Of a stretch of DNA of 64,000 bases, positions 45,080 to 53,228 are shown in pieces. Below the pieces are notes generated by a model. It worked only from the letters and a program-made list of their open reading frames with translations, ran no database searches and was not told the DNA's origin. A program made the position numbers and the translations under genes. Positions within the stretch are counted from its first letter, which is position 1. Each line of letters begins with the position of its first letter. Source of the DNA: Paenibacillus agricola (GTDB lineage Bacteria; Bacillota; Bacilli; Paenibacillales; NBRC-103111). The stretch is taken from positions 364,084 to 428,083 of the forward strand of contig NZ_JAAOIW010000002.1 in assembly GCF_011440305.1 (NCBI RefSeq), in the 5' to 3' direction.

Positions 45080-45867
45080 GGAAAAATCCCCTCCATCTCG
45101 GTCACAAAATCCGATCCGTTGTACCTGTGCGAGCCTTTTCTAATATGCAAGGTTACATCCTTATGGCGCTTTGAATTAAGTTTTATAACCGAAGCCGTTG
45201 TAACTCGATGCTGCAGCTGCGTTTTGAGCTTCATGACTTCGAAAGTCCCTTCTGTTGAAGCTTCTGGTTGACCTATCAATCCCGTATTAGCAGATATATC
45301 AATAAGGTCATCAGCTCCTTCACGTAGATTACGAATATATAGCCTGCCTTTATTGATATAGGCACTAGTCCCGCAGTCTGCTGCGAGCTTCTTGATAATA
45401 TCTGTAATTTCCCCAGTTGCTGTGTAACCTCCATCATAACGTACATCCTGGTTTAAATTCATTTGTGCAACCTCAAGTCCTAGTTGACCGGCCATCTCTT
45501 CCAAAATTTTACTGGCCATCGTTCCTTCTGCATAAGCAATATCCTCCAGCTTGCGACTGGATAAGTTTTCAGAATCCAATACATAAATCGTTGTCGTTTT
45601 ATCCACCCCACTGAAGGCGGTCGTAACTCTGGATATGAAGCCTTGTAAAATTGCCCCCGTATTCCCCTCGTATCCTGCATTCACAATTAATTTTTCATCA
45701 CTTTTAAAACTTCCTATCGTAGTATCAGAAAGGTTGAAAATTTTAATTTCACTTTCATTCGGTAAAAGATCGTTGTCGAAAGGGACAGTAAACTCAATAG
45801 TAAAATTTTTGTTGGATAAACTCACATTCCCTGCTTGAATCTCCACAACACGACCGAAATTAACCAT
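45076..45867 (-). CDS. Baseplate hub protein (XkdQ-like)
   Basis: 263 aa from ATG 45867 with GGGAGG upstream. Beta-rich start (FGRVVEIQAGNVSLSNKNF), ILEEMAGQLGLEV and AADCGTSAYINKGRLYIRN are features of late-control/hub proteins. It overlaps the plug gene by eight bases and the spike gene by four. Confidence 0.85.
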   Translation of the reverse strand: MVNFGRVVEIQAGNVSLSNKNFTIEFTVPFDNDLLPNESEIKIFNLSDTTIGSFKSDEKLIVNAGYEGNTGAILQGFISRVTTAFSGVDKTTTIYVLDSENLSSRKLEDIAYAEGTMASKILEEMAGQLGLEVAQMNLNQDVRYDGGYTATGEITDIIKKLAADCGTSAYINKGRLYIRNLREGADDLIDISANTGLIGQPEASTEGTFEVMKLKTQLQHRVTTASVIKLNSKRHKDVTLHIRKGSHRYNGSDFVTEMEGIFP

Positions 45868-46186
45868 GATCCACCTCCCAATCCACCACAAAAAGAAACA
45901 CGGTTTCACCCAATGTTTGTGCATTAACCTCAACGTTATTTCCCGATTCATCTAAAGGAATGAGCCCTACTGCTGGAAACCTTGCATCAGCGATATCATG
46001 AAATAAAGGCATACCGTATACCAGCTTCTCACCAAAAGCCAGTACCTCTTTATTTCTATAAAGATCTAAAGTAAAAAAATCAAACCCTGGATTGTAGTGA
46101 ACTTCCATTTCATAAAGGACATTAGACAATGAAATTTCAAACCTATAAGGAATTTTTTGTTTATCGATGTCAATAATTAATCCCAT
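45860..46186 (-). CDS. Baseplate plug protein (Pam3 gp18-like)
   Basis: 108 aa, with a pattern IDIDKQKIPYRFEISLSNVL and a central WDWE-like strand as in cyanophage Pam3 plug proteins of small contractile baseplates. It is placed between the hub and a baseplate/tape-end protein. Confidence 0.7.
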   Translation of the reverse strand: MGLIIDIDKQKIPYRFEISLSNVLYEMEVHYNPGFDFFTLDLYRNKEVLAFGEKLVYGMPLFHDIADARFPAVGLIPLDESGNNVEVNAQTLGETVFLFVVDWEVDHG

Positions 46187-46650
46187 ACGGACTCCTTCCC
46201 TGCGCTACTGCTACTGCTGCTAGTACCTTTAGCGGCCGTTTGCTTCCTTCCCAAAACAAGAACAGGCTGCTCTGCTGCACGTATCGGAAGCGGCAATTGT
46301 TCTATTGTGGAAGTTTTAGCTACAAGAACTTCTTTAAGTGTCGCGGAAAAGGATAATCCGTTCGATATTTGGTGGTTATGTGTGCTGCGAAAGCCTGTAA
46401 GGATGCCTACAAACTGGTTTCTGCCAATATACTCAATGATTGAACCTGATTGCAGCAAATTCAAAATATTTTGTCTAATTTGTGCTGCATCCTCACCGAC
46501 AATAAACCCACTGATATTCATTGTTTTTGCTTTTGGGCGCACATGATCCAGAAGGTCTATTCCATCCTCGATGGGTTGCTCCGTTACATCAATATCATGG
46601 GAAGGCTCTTCCGACTCAACGGTTACATAATTACCGTTTATAGTTGCCAT
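46177..46650 (-). CDS. Tail/baseplate connector protein (XkdP place)
   Basis: 157 aa. A beta domain (residues 1-120) with EQPIEDGIDLLDHV and ISGFIVGEDAA, then a Ser-rich tail SSSSSSAGKES. It lacks the LysM domain of XkdP. Similar proteins occur next to Pam3-type plugs. It overlaps the tape measure gene by 13 bases. Confidence 0.72.
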   Translation of the reverse strand: MATINGNYVTVESEEPSHDIDVTEQPIEDGIDLLDHVRPKAKTMNISGFIVGEDAAQIRQNILNLLQSGSIIEYIGRNQFVGILTGFRSTHNHQISNGLSFSATLKEVLVAKTSTIEQLPLPIRAAEQPVLVLGRKQTAAKGTSSSSSSAGKESVWD

Positions 46651-49040
46651 GCTTCACCTCCCACAATTCCTTGCCTGCGTGCTGCGCTCTCGAAAACTTC
46701 CTGAATCGCCAGCTTGACACGCTCGGCAATATCCTGGGCTGTTGACCCGCTGCCATCACCATTAACAGTAATGTTGATAACAGGGTTGATTTCTGTTTTG
46801 GCAACGTTATTGGGTGCAGAAGAAGGGCTGTTATAGGATGCAGCAGATATGGCAGATGCCTTGTTAAAGGACGGATCTAGACCTTGATCGGAATTAATTC
46901 CTACATTCATCATTCCTTTATCGTATGGTGTAGTAGCTGCTGTTACTATCTTTGTGGAAGAAGCTCCCACACGATTCTCACCATCTTCAATTCCCTCAGC
47001 CAATCCTTCAGTTGTCCAAAACCCTATCTCCATCATCACTTTTGAAGGAGATGCGATGCCAAACATACCTTTAAATAAGGATACTATACTATTTACAAGC
47101 GAACTTAGGTATTCTAAAATTGCTGGGGCTGCATTCGAGATTCCAGCTATTAATCCTCTTGCTAGTTCAATTCCCAAATCAAACATTTTGAAAAAAACAT
47201 TTTCAATAATTGCTCCTATACCAGGCAAAATACTTTTTAAAGTTTCCAGAAACGTATTCCACGCTCCTGAGAAATCGCCAGTTATGAGTTGCAAAAAACT
47301 ACTTAATAATCCACCAATAAGACCAGCCACAAAACTAATTAAGTTGTAGGTAGTGAAAAAAAACAAATATATCATGTTCCACACATTCAAAAGGGCGAGT
47401 TTAACTGTTTCCCATATAACCGTAAGAACAGCTACAAATATTGAACTAATATTAGGCCAAACAAAAGCCACTATTTGCAAAATATACGGCATTATCGTGT
47501 TAAAATAGGCTCCAATTGCAGAAAAGTAACTCATTACAGAATTAAACACAACCATCGCTGTATCACGAATGCCAAACATGTTGTTATTCCAAGCATATGC
47601 CAAGATCGCAACATATGCAGCAGCGAGAACAACAGCAGCGATAAAAGGCAATAGCGGTGAGATAGCAGCCCATCCTGCTGCTGCCACGCTCCAAAGTGCA
47701 GCAGATAAAGCAACACCAAATGCAACAGCAACCACCCCTATAACGGGGCCTAAAATTTTAAAGTGTTTGTCAATAAATTTTATGGATTCAGTTATACCGT
47801 TGAGAGCCCCTATAGCACCCTCGCCTATCGAATCTAAAAATTTATTAATAAATGGCATTAGCTTATCAAAACTTCCGGATAATTCAGTAATAGCATTCTC
47901 AAGTATCGGAATTGCTTTACCAGCCCATTCAAGCATTTTGCCACCTAAAGGTTTAAGTGCACTTGTTATACTTTTCTTTAACACTTCAAACTTATCGCCC
48001 AGTGTTTCCGTATCTGCCGATGTTTGCTCAATAATCCCGTGGGAATTCTGCATCTCATCAAGCATTGTACCTATTTCCAAACTGCCATCCCTAATGGCTG
48101 CTGCCATACCGGGACCTGCCGATTCTCCGAATGCTTCCATCGCCCAAGTGGTAGCTTCAGTAATCGTTTTAGCATTTTTGATTTTATTTAATGCATTTTC
48201 AAGCGCTTTAGGCGTATCCTTTACGCCGTGCTTGGACATTTTTCCAAGTGCTGTCGAGAACGAACCCAGAACCATATCAGCGTCCAGGCCATTATTCGCC
48301 CATTGTGCGATGAGAGATGCACTAGTATCAAAATCAAAACCTAGGTTTTTCATGGGTCCACCGAATTTAACTAATTTATCTGAAAGTGTGTTAATGCCCA
48401 TTCCTGATTTTTGCGAAAGAAAATATAACTTATCGAAGATTTCACCACCTTGGTCGGCACCTATACTCCAACTCTGCATAGCACCTGTAAGAGAAGCACC
48501 AATTGTACTTGTACTCACCCCTGTCAAAGAACCTAAGCTCAATATTTTTCCCGACATATCCTCTAAACCTGTACCAGTTGCACCTGTGCTGTGATGAACT
48601 TCCGCCATTACGGAAGCCACAGTATTCATGCTGTCTGGAACCTTGGCTCCCACTTTTTCATAGCTTGCCATTAAACTATCTAACTCTGCTCCAGTTGCTT
48701 TAGTACCAATTTTCATAATATTAAGTGACTTTTCTGCTTCCATTGCTGCATCCCAGCTCGCAGTTCCGATCATTTTAAATGCCGAATATATCCCCGAAGC
48801 AGCAACTTGCCCCAAATTAGCTAAAGACTTTCCAAGCTTCGAAAACCCCGATTCTGCATTTTCCACACTTTCCTGGACTTCATTTGTAATATGGATGAAT
48901 TGATTAAGCTGCTGGCTAACTTGTATGATCTGATTGATCTGACTGATTTGGTTAATCTGAGTATTGTGGATGTTCTGGGTATTTTGATTAATTTGAGCAA
49001 CCAAACCACTTGAGTTTGTCATTGAAGCAACGTTCGCCAT
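46638..49040 (-). CDS. Tape measure protein (XkdO-like)
   Basis: 800 aa. The N-terminal 70 residues are an unusual Asn/Gln/Ile repeat (QINQNTQNIHNTQINQISQ and on), followed by a TP901-type tape measure core (GTKATGAELDSLMASYEKVG), helical membrane-like segments (430-590) and a C-terminal region with PSKVMMEIGFWTTEGLAEGI. Tail length by the usual 1.5 angstrom per residue rule is about 120 nm, similar to PBSX-size tails (inference). Confidence 0.9.
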   Translation of the reverse strand: MANVASMTNSSGLVAQINQNTQNIHNTQINQISQINQIIQVSQQLNQFIHITNEVQESVENAESGFSKLGKSLANLGQVAASGIYSAFKMIGTASWDAAMEAEKSLNIMKIGTKATGAELDSLMASYEKVGAKVPDSMNTVASVMAEVHHSTGATGTGLEDMSGKILSLGSLTGVSTSTIGASLTGAMQSWSIGADQGGEIFDKLYFLSQKSGMGINTLSDKLVKFGGPMKNLGFDFDTSASLIAQWANNGLDADMVLGSFSTALGKMSKHGVKDTPKALENALNKIKNAKTITEATTWAMEAFGESAGPGMAAAIRDGSLEIGTMLDEMQNSHGIIEQTSADTETLGDKFEVLKKSITSALKPLGGKMLEWAGKAIPILENAITELSGSFDKLMPFINKFLDSIGEGAIGALNGITESIKFIDKHFKILGPVIGVVAVAFGVALSAALWSVAAAGWAAISPLLPFIAAVVLAAAYVAILAYAWNNNMFGIRDTAMVVFNSVMSYFSAIGAYFNTIMPYILQIVAFVWPNISSIFVAVLTVIWETVKLALLNVWNMIYLFFFTTYNLISFVAGLIGGLLSSFLQLITGDFSGAWNTFLETLKSILPGIGAIIENVFFKMFDLGIELARGLIAGISNAAPAILEYLSSLVNSIVSLFKGMFGIASPSKVMMEIGFWTTEGLAEGIEDGENRVGASSTKIVTAATTPYDKGMMNVGINSDQGLDPSFNKASAISAASYNSPSSAPNNVAKTEINPVINITVNGDGSGSTAQDIAERVKLAIQEVFESAARRQGIVGGEAWQL

Positions 49041-49082
49041 ATCCCCTTCACCACCCTTCCCTAAAAAGAAAAGAAGCGCCCG

Positions 49083-49283
49083 TCAGGAACGCCTCTTCGA
49101 CTTCTCCATATTTTTCTCCATCATCTCGATGTACATATCCAGTGCCGCATTGGCCTCGGCCAGATCGTCCTGGTCCATCTGGTTCAGCTCGCTGTAGGTG
49201 ATATTCATATCACTCAGCAACAAGCGCCACATGGCCCAATTGCGCTCCGCCCGCTTGCGTGCTTCACTCTTGGTTATGATCAT
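49083..49283 (-). CDS. Tail assembly chaperone, second frame
   Basis: 66 aa from ATG 49283, helical, with ERNWAMWRLLLSDMNITYSE. It overlaps the preceding gene in another frame by 20 bases and could be translated from its own GAGGAA site or as a frameshift extension. A GAGGGCGAA stretch lies at 49300-49308. See findings. Confidence 0.7.
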   Translation of the reverse strand: MIITKSEARKRAERNWAMWRLLLSDMNITYSELNQMDQDDLAEANAALDMYIEMMEKNMEKSKRRS

Positions 49284-49557
49284 CCGAGGCTTCCTCGTCT
49301 TCGCCCTCAAGGAAACGGAAGGAGGCTGCAATCACATCGTTGAATTCTTTCTTGTCGCTGCCAAAATAATCCCAGGAGATTTTGGGCTCAACGATGACGT
49401 TTTTCATCATTTCCTCAGCCAGCTTCTCCTCCTGCGGGACACCGAATTTGTTCTTCACACGGTCGCTGATTTGTGCCGCTGCACGAACACCAGGGAATTG
49501 GAAGGTATAGGCTTTACCACTTCGGGATGTATAGTTTTTCTGCTTAAAATTGCTCAT
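49264..49557 (-). CDS. Tail assembly chaperone (XkdN-like)
   Basis: 97 aa, RSGKAYTFQFPGVRAAAQIS. It sits between tube and tape measure, the fixed place of tail assembly chaperones, with a highly acidic end (EGEDEEASDD) before the overlap with the second frame. Confidence 0.82.
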   Translation of the reverse strand: MSNFKQKNYTSRSGKAYTFQFPGVRAAAQISDRVKNKFGVPQEEKLAEEMMKNVIVEPKISWDYFGSDKKEFNDVIAASFRFLEGEDEEASDDHNQE

Positions 49558-49631
49558 TGCTCAATCACTCCAATTTTCTTCATATTTCTGTTGCTATCCA
49601 CCTGCATCCATTACCGTAATCCAACCAATTC

Positions 49632-50027
49632 CTATTCCAATTTAAGATCCAAGGCCTGAAATTCATACTCACGGTCTTCAGCATCCTTGCCGTACTTGCG
49701 GTCAGAAGGCTTTTTCAAAAAAGCTTCCGTCACCGAAGTCGTTTCCTTAGGATCATTGGCTGAAATAATGCTGATCGGAATCAAGGCTCCGCTGTTCGCC
49801 AGCCTGTCCAGATAAGCTAATTGCGGGCTTGTTTGCTGCAAGGTGAGTTTGATCGTACCCAAGCTATTGTTGATTTTCGTACGCACTTTATCGCCTTGGG
49901 CACCCACCTTTGTATCGTAATTGTTCTCGTCCTTCGTAATTTCGACCATGCTCTCACCAAGCCCCGTAATATACACGCCATTTACGGTGACTGTCACACT
50001 TTTGGGATCATAAGTTTTTGTAGCCAT
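49632..50027 (-). CDS. Tail tube protein (XkdM-like, DUF3277)
   Basis: 131 aa. The pattern YDPKSVTVTVNGVYITGLGE with a C-terminal YEFQALDLKLE matches DUF3277 tubes of contractile tails. AGGAGG is upstream. It forms the inner tube that pierces the target. Confidence 0.88.
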   Translation of the reverse strand: MATKTYDPKSVTVTVNGVYITGLGESMVEITKDENNYDTKVGAQGDKVRTKINNSLGTIKLTLQQTSPQLAYLDRLANSGALIPISIISANDPKETTSVTEAFLKKPSDRKYGKDAEDREYEFQALDLKLE

Positions 50028-50134
50028 TGATATTCCTCCTTAGAATGGGATGATGCTTTGAGCTTGTATAGAATTAAATTTGGTACGATTAAAAAGGGAA
50101 TCTCGCTCTAACATTAGAGAACGAATCAGGAACC

Positions 50135-51154
50135 TTAAAATTGGATAACGCCGTTAATTCTGGCATCATGCACGGCACCAGCAAGCTCGAAGAAAAACGA
50201 ACCATCGTTATAGCTTCGCGCTGCACGGTCAGCAGGATCCACCTCTTCACGAGATTTGAAGGTCGTGCCATAGAGGCCGACACCATCCTCGTCGCTCGCG
50301 ATAATGCCTTGATTGTGCGCCCGCTGCAGCACGGTTCTTACCACGCCTTCGATTTGGGCGATGCCCGCTGCCGTATAAGGCACCTTCGGTGTACTGTTCA
50401 GCAGCTTCTGAACGCCGTACTCGATGGAGAACTTCACATAATCCCGAGCATGGATAATGTCGATGTATTCTTCGTCAACAACCTTGCCTTCGGTCGTAAC
50501 GGAATCACCTGCCTTCGAGACATAAGTGTTAGCGCCCAAATTGTGGATCGCCAACAGCTCAGTGCCCGACAGCTCCAACGGCTGAATGCCGGTGAGCTTT
50601 TTGAATTTCCAGGTCACGCTGCCTACAGGTGCCGAGCCTGCTGCACCTACCCAAGCCGCCTCTGGGTAATTCGTAATCGTCGTATGGTAGAGAACGGTCG
50701 TGCGGGTGTAGGTCTTAGCTTTAATATCTGCCAAGTCTGTAAGGCTTGACGAACGGGTGAAAAACTGGTGCGTGCCATCCGCTTCAATTTCATCAGCAAC
50801 TGCAAGCACATCTATCTTGGCAGCAGACGTACTGACCAAGAAGTACCAATCCTTATCCATTACGGCCTGCAGATGCTCGACCAGTGTTTCCTCTGATTCA
50901 CCTGTTGTTGAATTGCGGCAGCTAATGGCAATGACCGCTGGCGCTTGATCTCCTTGGGCAAAAATCGCCTGAGCCGCTTTATATTCCTCCGTACTCTCGA
51001 TGAAATCCAGCTTCACGCTTGCCAAATCCAGATACTCCTTATAGCTGAAGCCACCTGTTTTTGCCCCAAGAATAAGAACCTTGCCAAAACCTAAACGCCC
51101 TACGGGCTTTTGAATATCAATAACCACAGTTACATCCTTCATTGTGTTTACCAT
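50135..51154 (-). CDS. Contractile tail sheath protein (XkdK-like, DUF3383)
   Basis: 339 aa with DVTVVIDIQKPVGRLGFGKV at the start and VDPADRAARSYNDGSFFFEL near the end, the DUF3383 sheath pattern. This protein makes the tail contractile (myovirus-like). At about 340 residues it is a compact sheath without insertion domains. GGGAGG precedes ATG 51154. Confidence 0.9.
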   Translation of the reverse strand: MVNTMKDVTVVIDIQKPVGRLGFGKVLILGAKTGGFSYKEYLDLASVKLDFIESTEEYKAAQAIFAQGDQAPAVIAISCRNSTTGESEETLVEHLQAVMDKDWYFLVSTSAAKIDVLAVADEIEADGTHQFFTRSSSLTDLADIKAKTYTRTTVLYHTTITNYPEAAWVGAAGSAPVGSVTWKFKKLTGIQPLELSGTELLAIHNLGANTYVSKAGDSVTTEGKVVDEEYIDIIHARDYVKFSIEYGVQKLLNSTPKVPYTAAGIAQIEGVVRTVLQRAHNQGIIASDEDGVGLYGTTFKSREEVDPADRAARSYNDGSFFFELAGAVHDARINGVIQF

Positions 51155-51166
51155 GTTAATTCCTCC

Positions 51167-51700
51167 CTAATTCCAATTTACTGTTTGAATGGCGGTTTGG
51201 TTCATATCGACTACGCTGACGGTTCTAAAAGTAACGTAAAACCTATGCCTTCGTTCCCATGCACTATCCATTTGCCTATCGCGACCTTTAATCTTTCCAG
51301 CTTGTACAACCACCACATTGGCCTCTTGCTTCAACCTATCCCGACCAATGGTTCGAAACCAATCATGCATCCGTAGCGCATACTCTATGCTCTCCATCTG
51401 CTGGTCTGAGCAGGAGCTAAAGCGAATGCGGAAAGTAGGCTGCTCCGTGTGCCGCTCCGTCATCTCTTCACCAGCTTCATCCCCTTCTGCCGGAATGAAA
51501 GTAACCACTGGTGTGTTGCTTGGGAAGACGATGGGTCCTCTAAAGCTGTACGTAATGAAGGGATACGGTGTTGCTGTTTCCGTATGGATCTCCATGACTG
51601 GAATTTCCAGATGGGCACTCAAACCGTCTACAAGGGTTGAACGGATAAGCTCCAAATCAATCATCGGCTCTACCTGCTTGCCCATACAGTCGATGTCCAC
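51167..51700 (-). CDS. Tail terminator-like protein (XkdJ place)
   Basis: 177 aa from GTG 51700. The core LELIRSTLVDGLSAHLEIPV and the compact alpha/beta pattern match neck/tail-terminator proteins that cap the tube. The frame stays open and protein-like upstream to 51757 (VWTSLIRIVNHAQHRWGKGK) without a start, so a small frameshift or an unusual start is possible. In a headless particle the terminator is expected to close the tail. Confidence 0.72.
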   Translation of the reverse strand: MDIDCMGKQVEPMIDLELIRSTLVDGLSAHLEIPVMEIHTETATPYPFITYSFRGPIVFPSNTPVVTFIPAEGDEAGEEMTERHTEQPTFRIRFSSCSDQQMESIEYALRMHDWFRTIGRDRLKQEANVVVVQAGKIKGRDRQMDSAWERRHRFYVTFRTVSVVDMNQTAIQTVNWN

Positions 51701-51836
51701 TTGACCTCGCTGCTTGCCCTTGCCCCAACGATGCTGAGCGTGATTTACAATTCTGATTAAGCTTGTCCATACCTTTCATCCTTCATGGCTCCTTTCCTCC
51801 CTCTTGCTATAGCTACAATTTCCTCAAATAAAAACA

Positions 51837-51850
51837 AGAACATTTGTTCG
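51837..51850. promoter_or_regulatory. LexA (DinR) box before the tail operon
   Basis: Read on the minus strand, CGAACAAATGTTCT matches CGAACRNRYGTTYG at all but the last base. It is in the 193-base gap between the sigma-like gene and the first tail gene. Confidence 0.7.
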
Positions 51851-51893
51851 TATTTTTGTTCTCATTATTAGGTGGCAGTCGTAAGGGGCGCCC

Positions 51894-52403
51894 TTATTTT
51901 AAGGCTTGGGCTTGTACTACTTTTTTGTTCGCGGTTTGGATATAGCCTTGTACAGTGCCCTTTTTCACTCCAAGCAGCTCCGCAATTTCACTTAAGGAAT
52001 AGCCACTCCCATGATGAAGCTCATAGCATTCCCGTTCGCGCACACTTAGGCTGGACAATACACATTCGAGTTGGATTCTTTGTACTTCTGAAACTTTGTC
52101 TGGCTTGCCCAACGGCTCGTTATGCTGCTGCATATAAATTTGCATTTGAAAAGGGTCGACCAGCTTTTCCCGTTGATACGCGGCTCTTCGCTCGATCCCT
52201 CTGCGGTTTCCCGGGCATCTTCCGGTATGCATCCATTCAATCGCATAGGTGAGGTCTGCGATCATTTCGGCGATTAACAGTTGCTCCTCGGGAGGGTGGC
52301 TGTTTTCTTTAGCACTGACCAGTATACGGCGGGTACTGCGGTATGACATTTTCAGCTCCGCTATACCGTTTAACCATTCTTTTTGGGTTTCCCATGTATT
52401 CAT
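51894..52403 (-). CDS. Sigma-like positive control factor (Xpf-like)
   Basis: 169 aa from ATG 52403 with AGGAGG 10 bases upstream. A C-terminal sigma region 4 helix-turn-helix (LSSLSVRERECYELHHGSG, then LSEIAELLGVKKGTVQGYIQ) follows a helical N-terminal part with no region 2. PBSX uses such a factor to turn on its late operon; here it stands at the same place, just before the tail genes. Confidence 0.85.
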   Translation of the reverse strand: MNTWETQKEWLNGIAELKMSYRSTRRILVSAKENSHPPEEQLLIAEMIADLTYAIEWMHTGRCPGNRRGIERRAAYQREKLVDPFQMQIYMQQHNEPLGKPDKVSEVQRIQLECVLSSLSVRERECYELHHGSGYSLSEIAELLGVKKGTVQGYIQTANKKVVQAQALK

Positions 52404-52462
52404 TTTCAATCAACCTCCTCTTATTTATGATACGGATAATAATTGTTGCCTACTTTATATAT

Positions 52463-52478
52463 AATACCTTTTGGTAAC
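52463..52478. promoter_or_regulatory. Tailocin operator O1
   Basis: AATACCTTTTGGTAAC, a copy of the GTTACC-N4-GGTAAC palindrome, 60 bases before the sigma-like gene and next to a TATATAAA stretch. It would block its leftward promoter. The whole gap 52404-52738 is a control region. Confidence 0.7.
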
Positions 52479-52536
52479 GAAAAGAGCTGAAAGATTCTTA
52501 CAATTTTCTATCATTCAGATTCTTCACAAAAAAATG

Positions 52537-52587
52537 TTGCCTCCTCATCTTCTTATGCTATAATACTAATCAACGAACATACGTTTG
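52537..52587 (+). promoter_or_regulatory. Strong promoter with perfect LexA box
   Basis: TTGCCT (52537-52542), spacer 16, TATAAT (52559-52564), then CGAACATACGTTTG at 52574-52587, which fits the Bacillus LexA consensus CGAACRNRYGTTYG at every position. The box covers the expected transcription start. The promoter points at the XRE/ImmA genes. Confidence 0.75.
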
Positions 52588-52641
52588 GTAAAGATGGAAA
52601 AACAGCCAAATTTCACCTTAAACAGCTGCTATCCTCTTATT

Positions 52642-52657
52642 TAGTCCTTTTGGTAAC
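52642..52657. promoter_or_regulatory. Tailocin operator O2
   Basis: TAGTCCTTTTGGTAAC: right arm perfect, left arm partial. Confidence 0.55.
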
Positions 52658-52675
52658 GTAAAATCGCATTTTCTC

Positions 52676-52720
52676 TTTACCTTTTGGCATACATACGTTA
52701 TATTGTTACCAAGAGGTAAC
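52676..52720 (+). promoter_or_regulatory. XRE repressor promoter with operators O3 and O4
   Basis: TTTACC (52676-52681), spacer 17, TATATT (52699-52704). O3 (52676-52691) overlaps the -35. O4, GTTACCAAGAGGTAAC at 52705-52720, is the perfect palindrome and abuts the -10. Autorepression is expected. Confidence 0.75.
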
Positions 52721-52738
52721 GAAGGGTAGGTTCTTACT

Positions 52739-53179
52739 ATGGGTGAATCGCAGTTTGGCAGCTATTTGAAATCAGTCCGGTTGCAGAAGGGCATCAGTGT
52801 TAACCAATTAGCATTTGATTCGGGTATTAGCAACGCACAAATTTCCCGTATAGAAAATGGCCTTAGAGGCATTCCTAAACCGGTAACGATCCGTAAGCTT
52901 GCTGAGGCTTTAAAGGTGCCTTATGAGGAAATGATGGACCAAGCTGGCCATATAAGGGAGGAGCGGATGCATGAGGTTCCTGCTTGGGCTACGCACAAAG
53001 ACAAACGGGATTTCAAAAAAATGCTGGAGGAGGATGGTGAGGTGATGTTCGACGGCATGCCAATTAATGATGCTGACAGACAGCGGATTATGGATGTCCT
53101 GACTGGATTTTTCTGGGAAGCCAAGCAAATGAATAAACACAAAAAACCTCACGATTCCGACAACTTGCCTAAGCCGTGA
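52739..53179 (+). CDS. XRE-family repressor of the tailocin (ImmR-like)
   Basis: 146 aa. The helix-turn-helix (SVRLQKGISVNQLAFDSGIS, residues 12-65) and a C-terminal domain of about 70 residues. Divergent from the tail operon and followed by an ImmA-like protease gene: the ImmR/ImmA arrangement known from ICEBs1 and many prophages. It most likely binds the GTTACC-N4-GGTAAC sites. Confidence 0.9.
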   Translation: MGESQFGSYLKSVRLQKGISVNQLAFDSGISNAQISRIENGLRGIPKPVTIRKLAEALKVPYEEMMDQAGHIREERMHEVPAWATHKDKRDFKKMLEEDGEVMFDGMPINDADRQRIMDVLTGFFWEAKQMNKHKKPHDSDNLPKP

Positions 53180-53228
53180 GCTCGTAGGTTTTAACTGCCT
53201 TACTAATTGAATTAGCTGGGTGATGATC

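Noticed and set aside
47569-48594. Long 341-residue open frame on the plus strand opposite the tape measure gene
   Set aside because: It is a codon shadow of a well supported minus-strand gene; its Ser/Pro/Ala-rich translation has no domain and no ribosome binding site.
53143-53192. Hairpin between the XRE and ImmA genes as a terminator
   Set aside because: AAAACCT/AGGTTTT and CTCACG/CGTGAG arms exist but are offset by a bulge, and the stem is not followed by a clean T-tract; the two genes are more likely cotranscribed.
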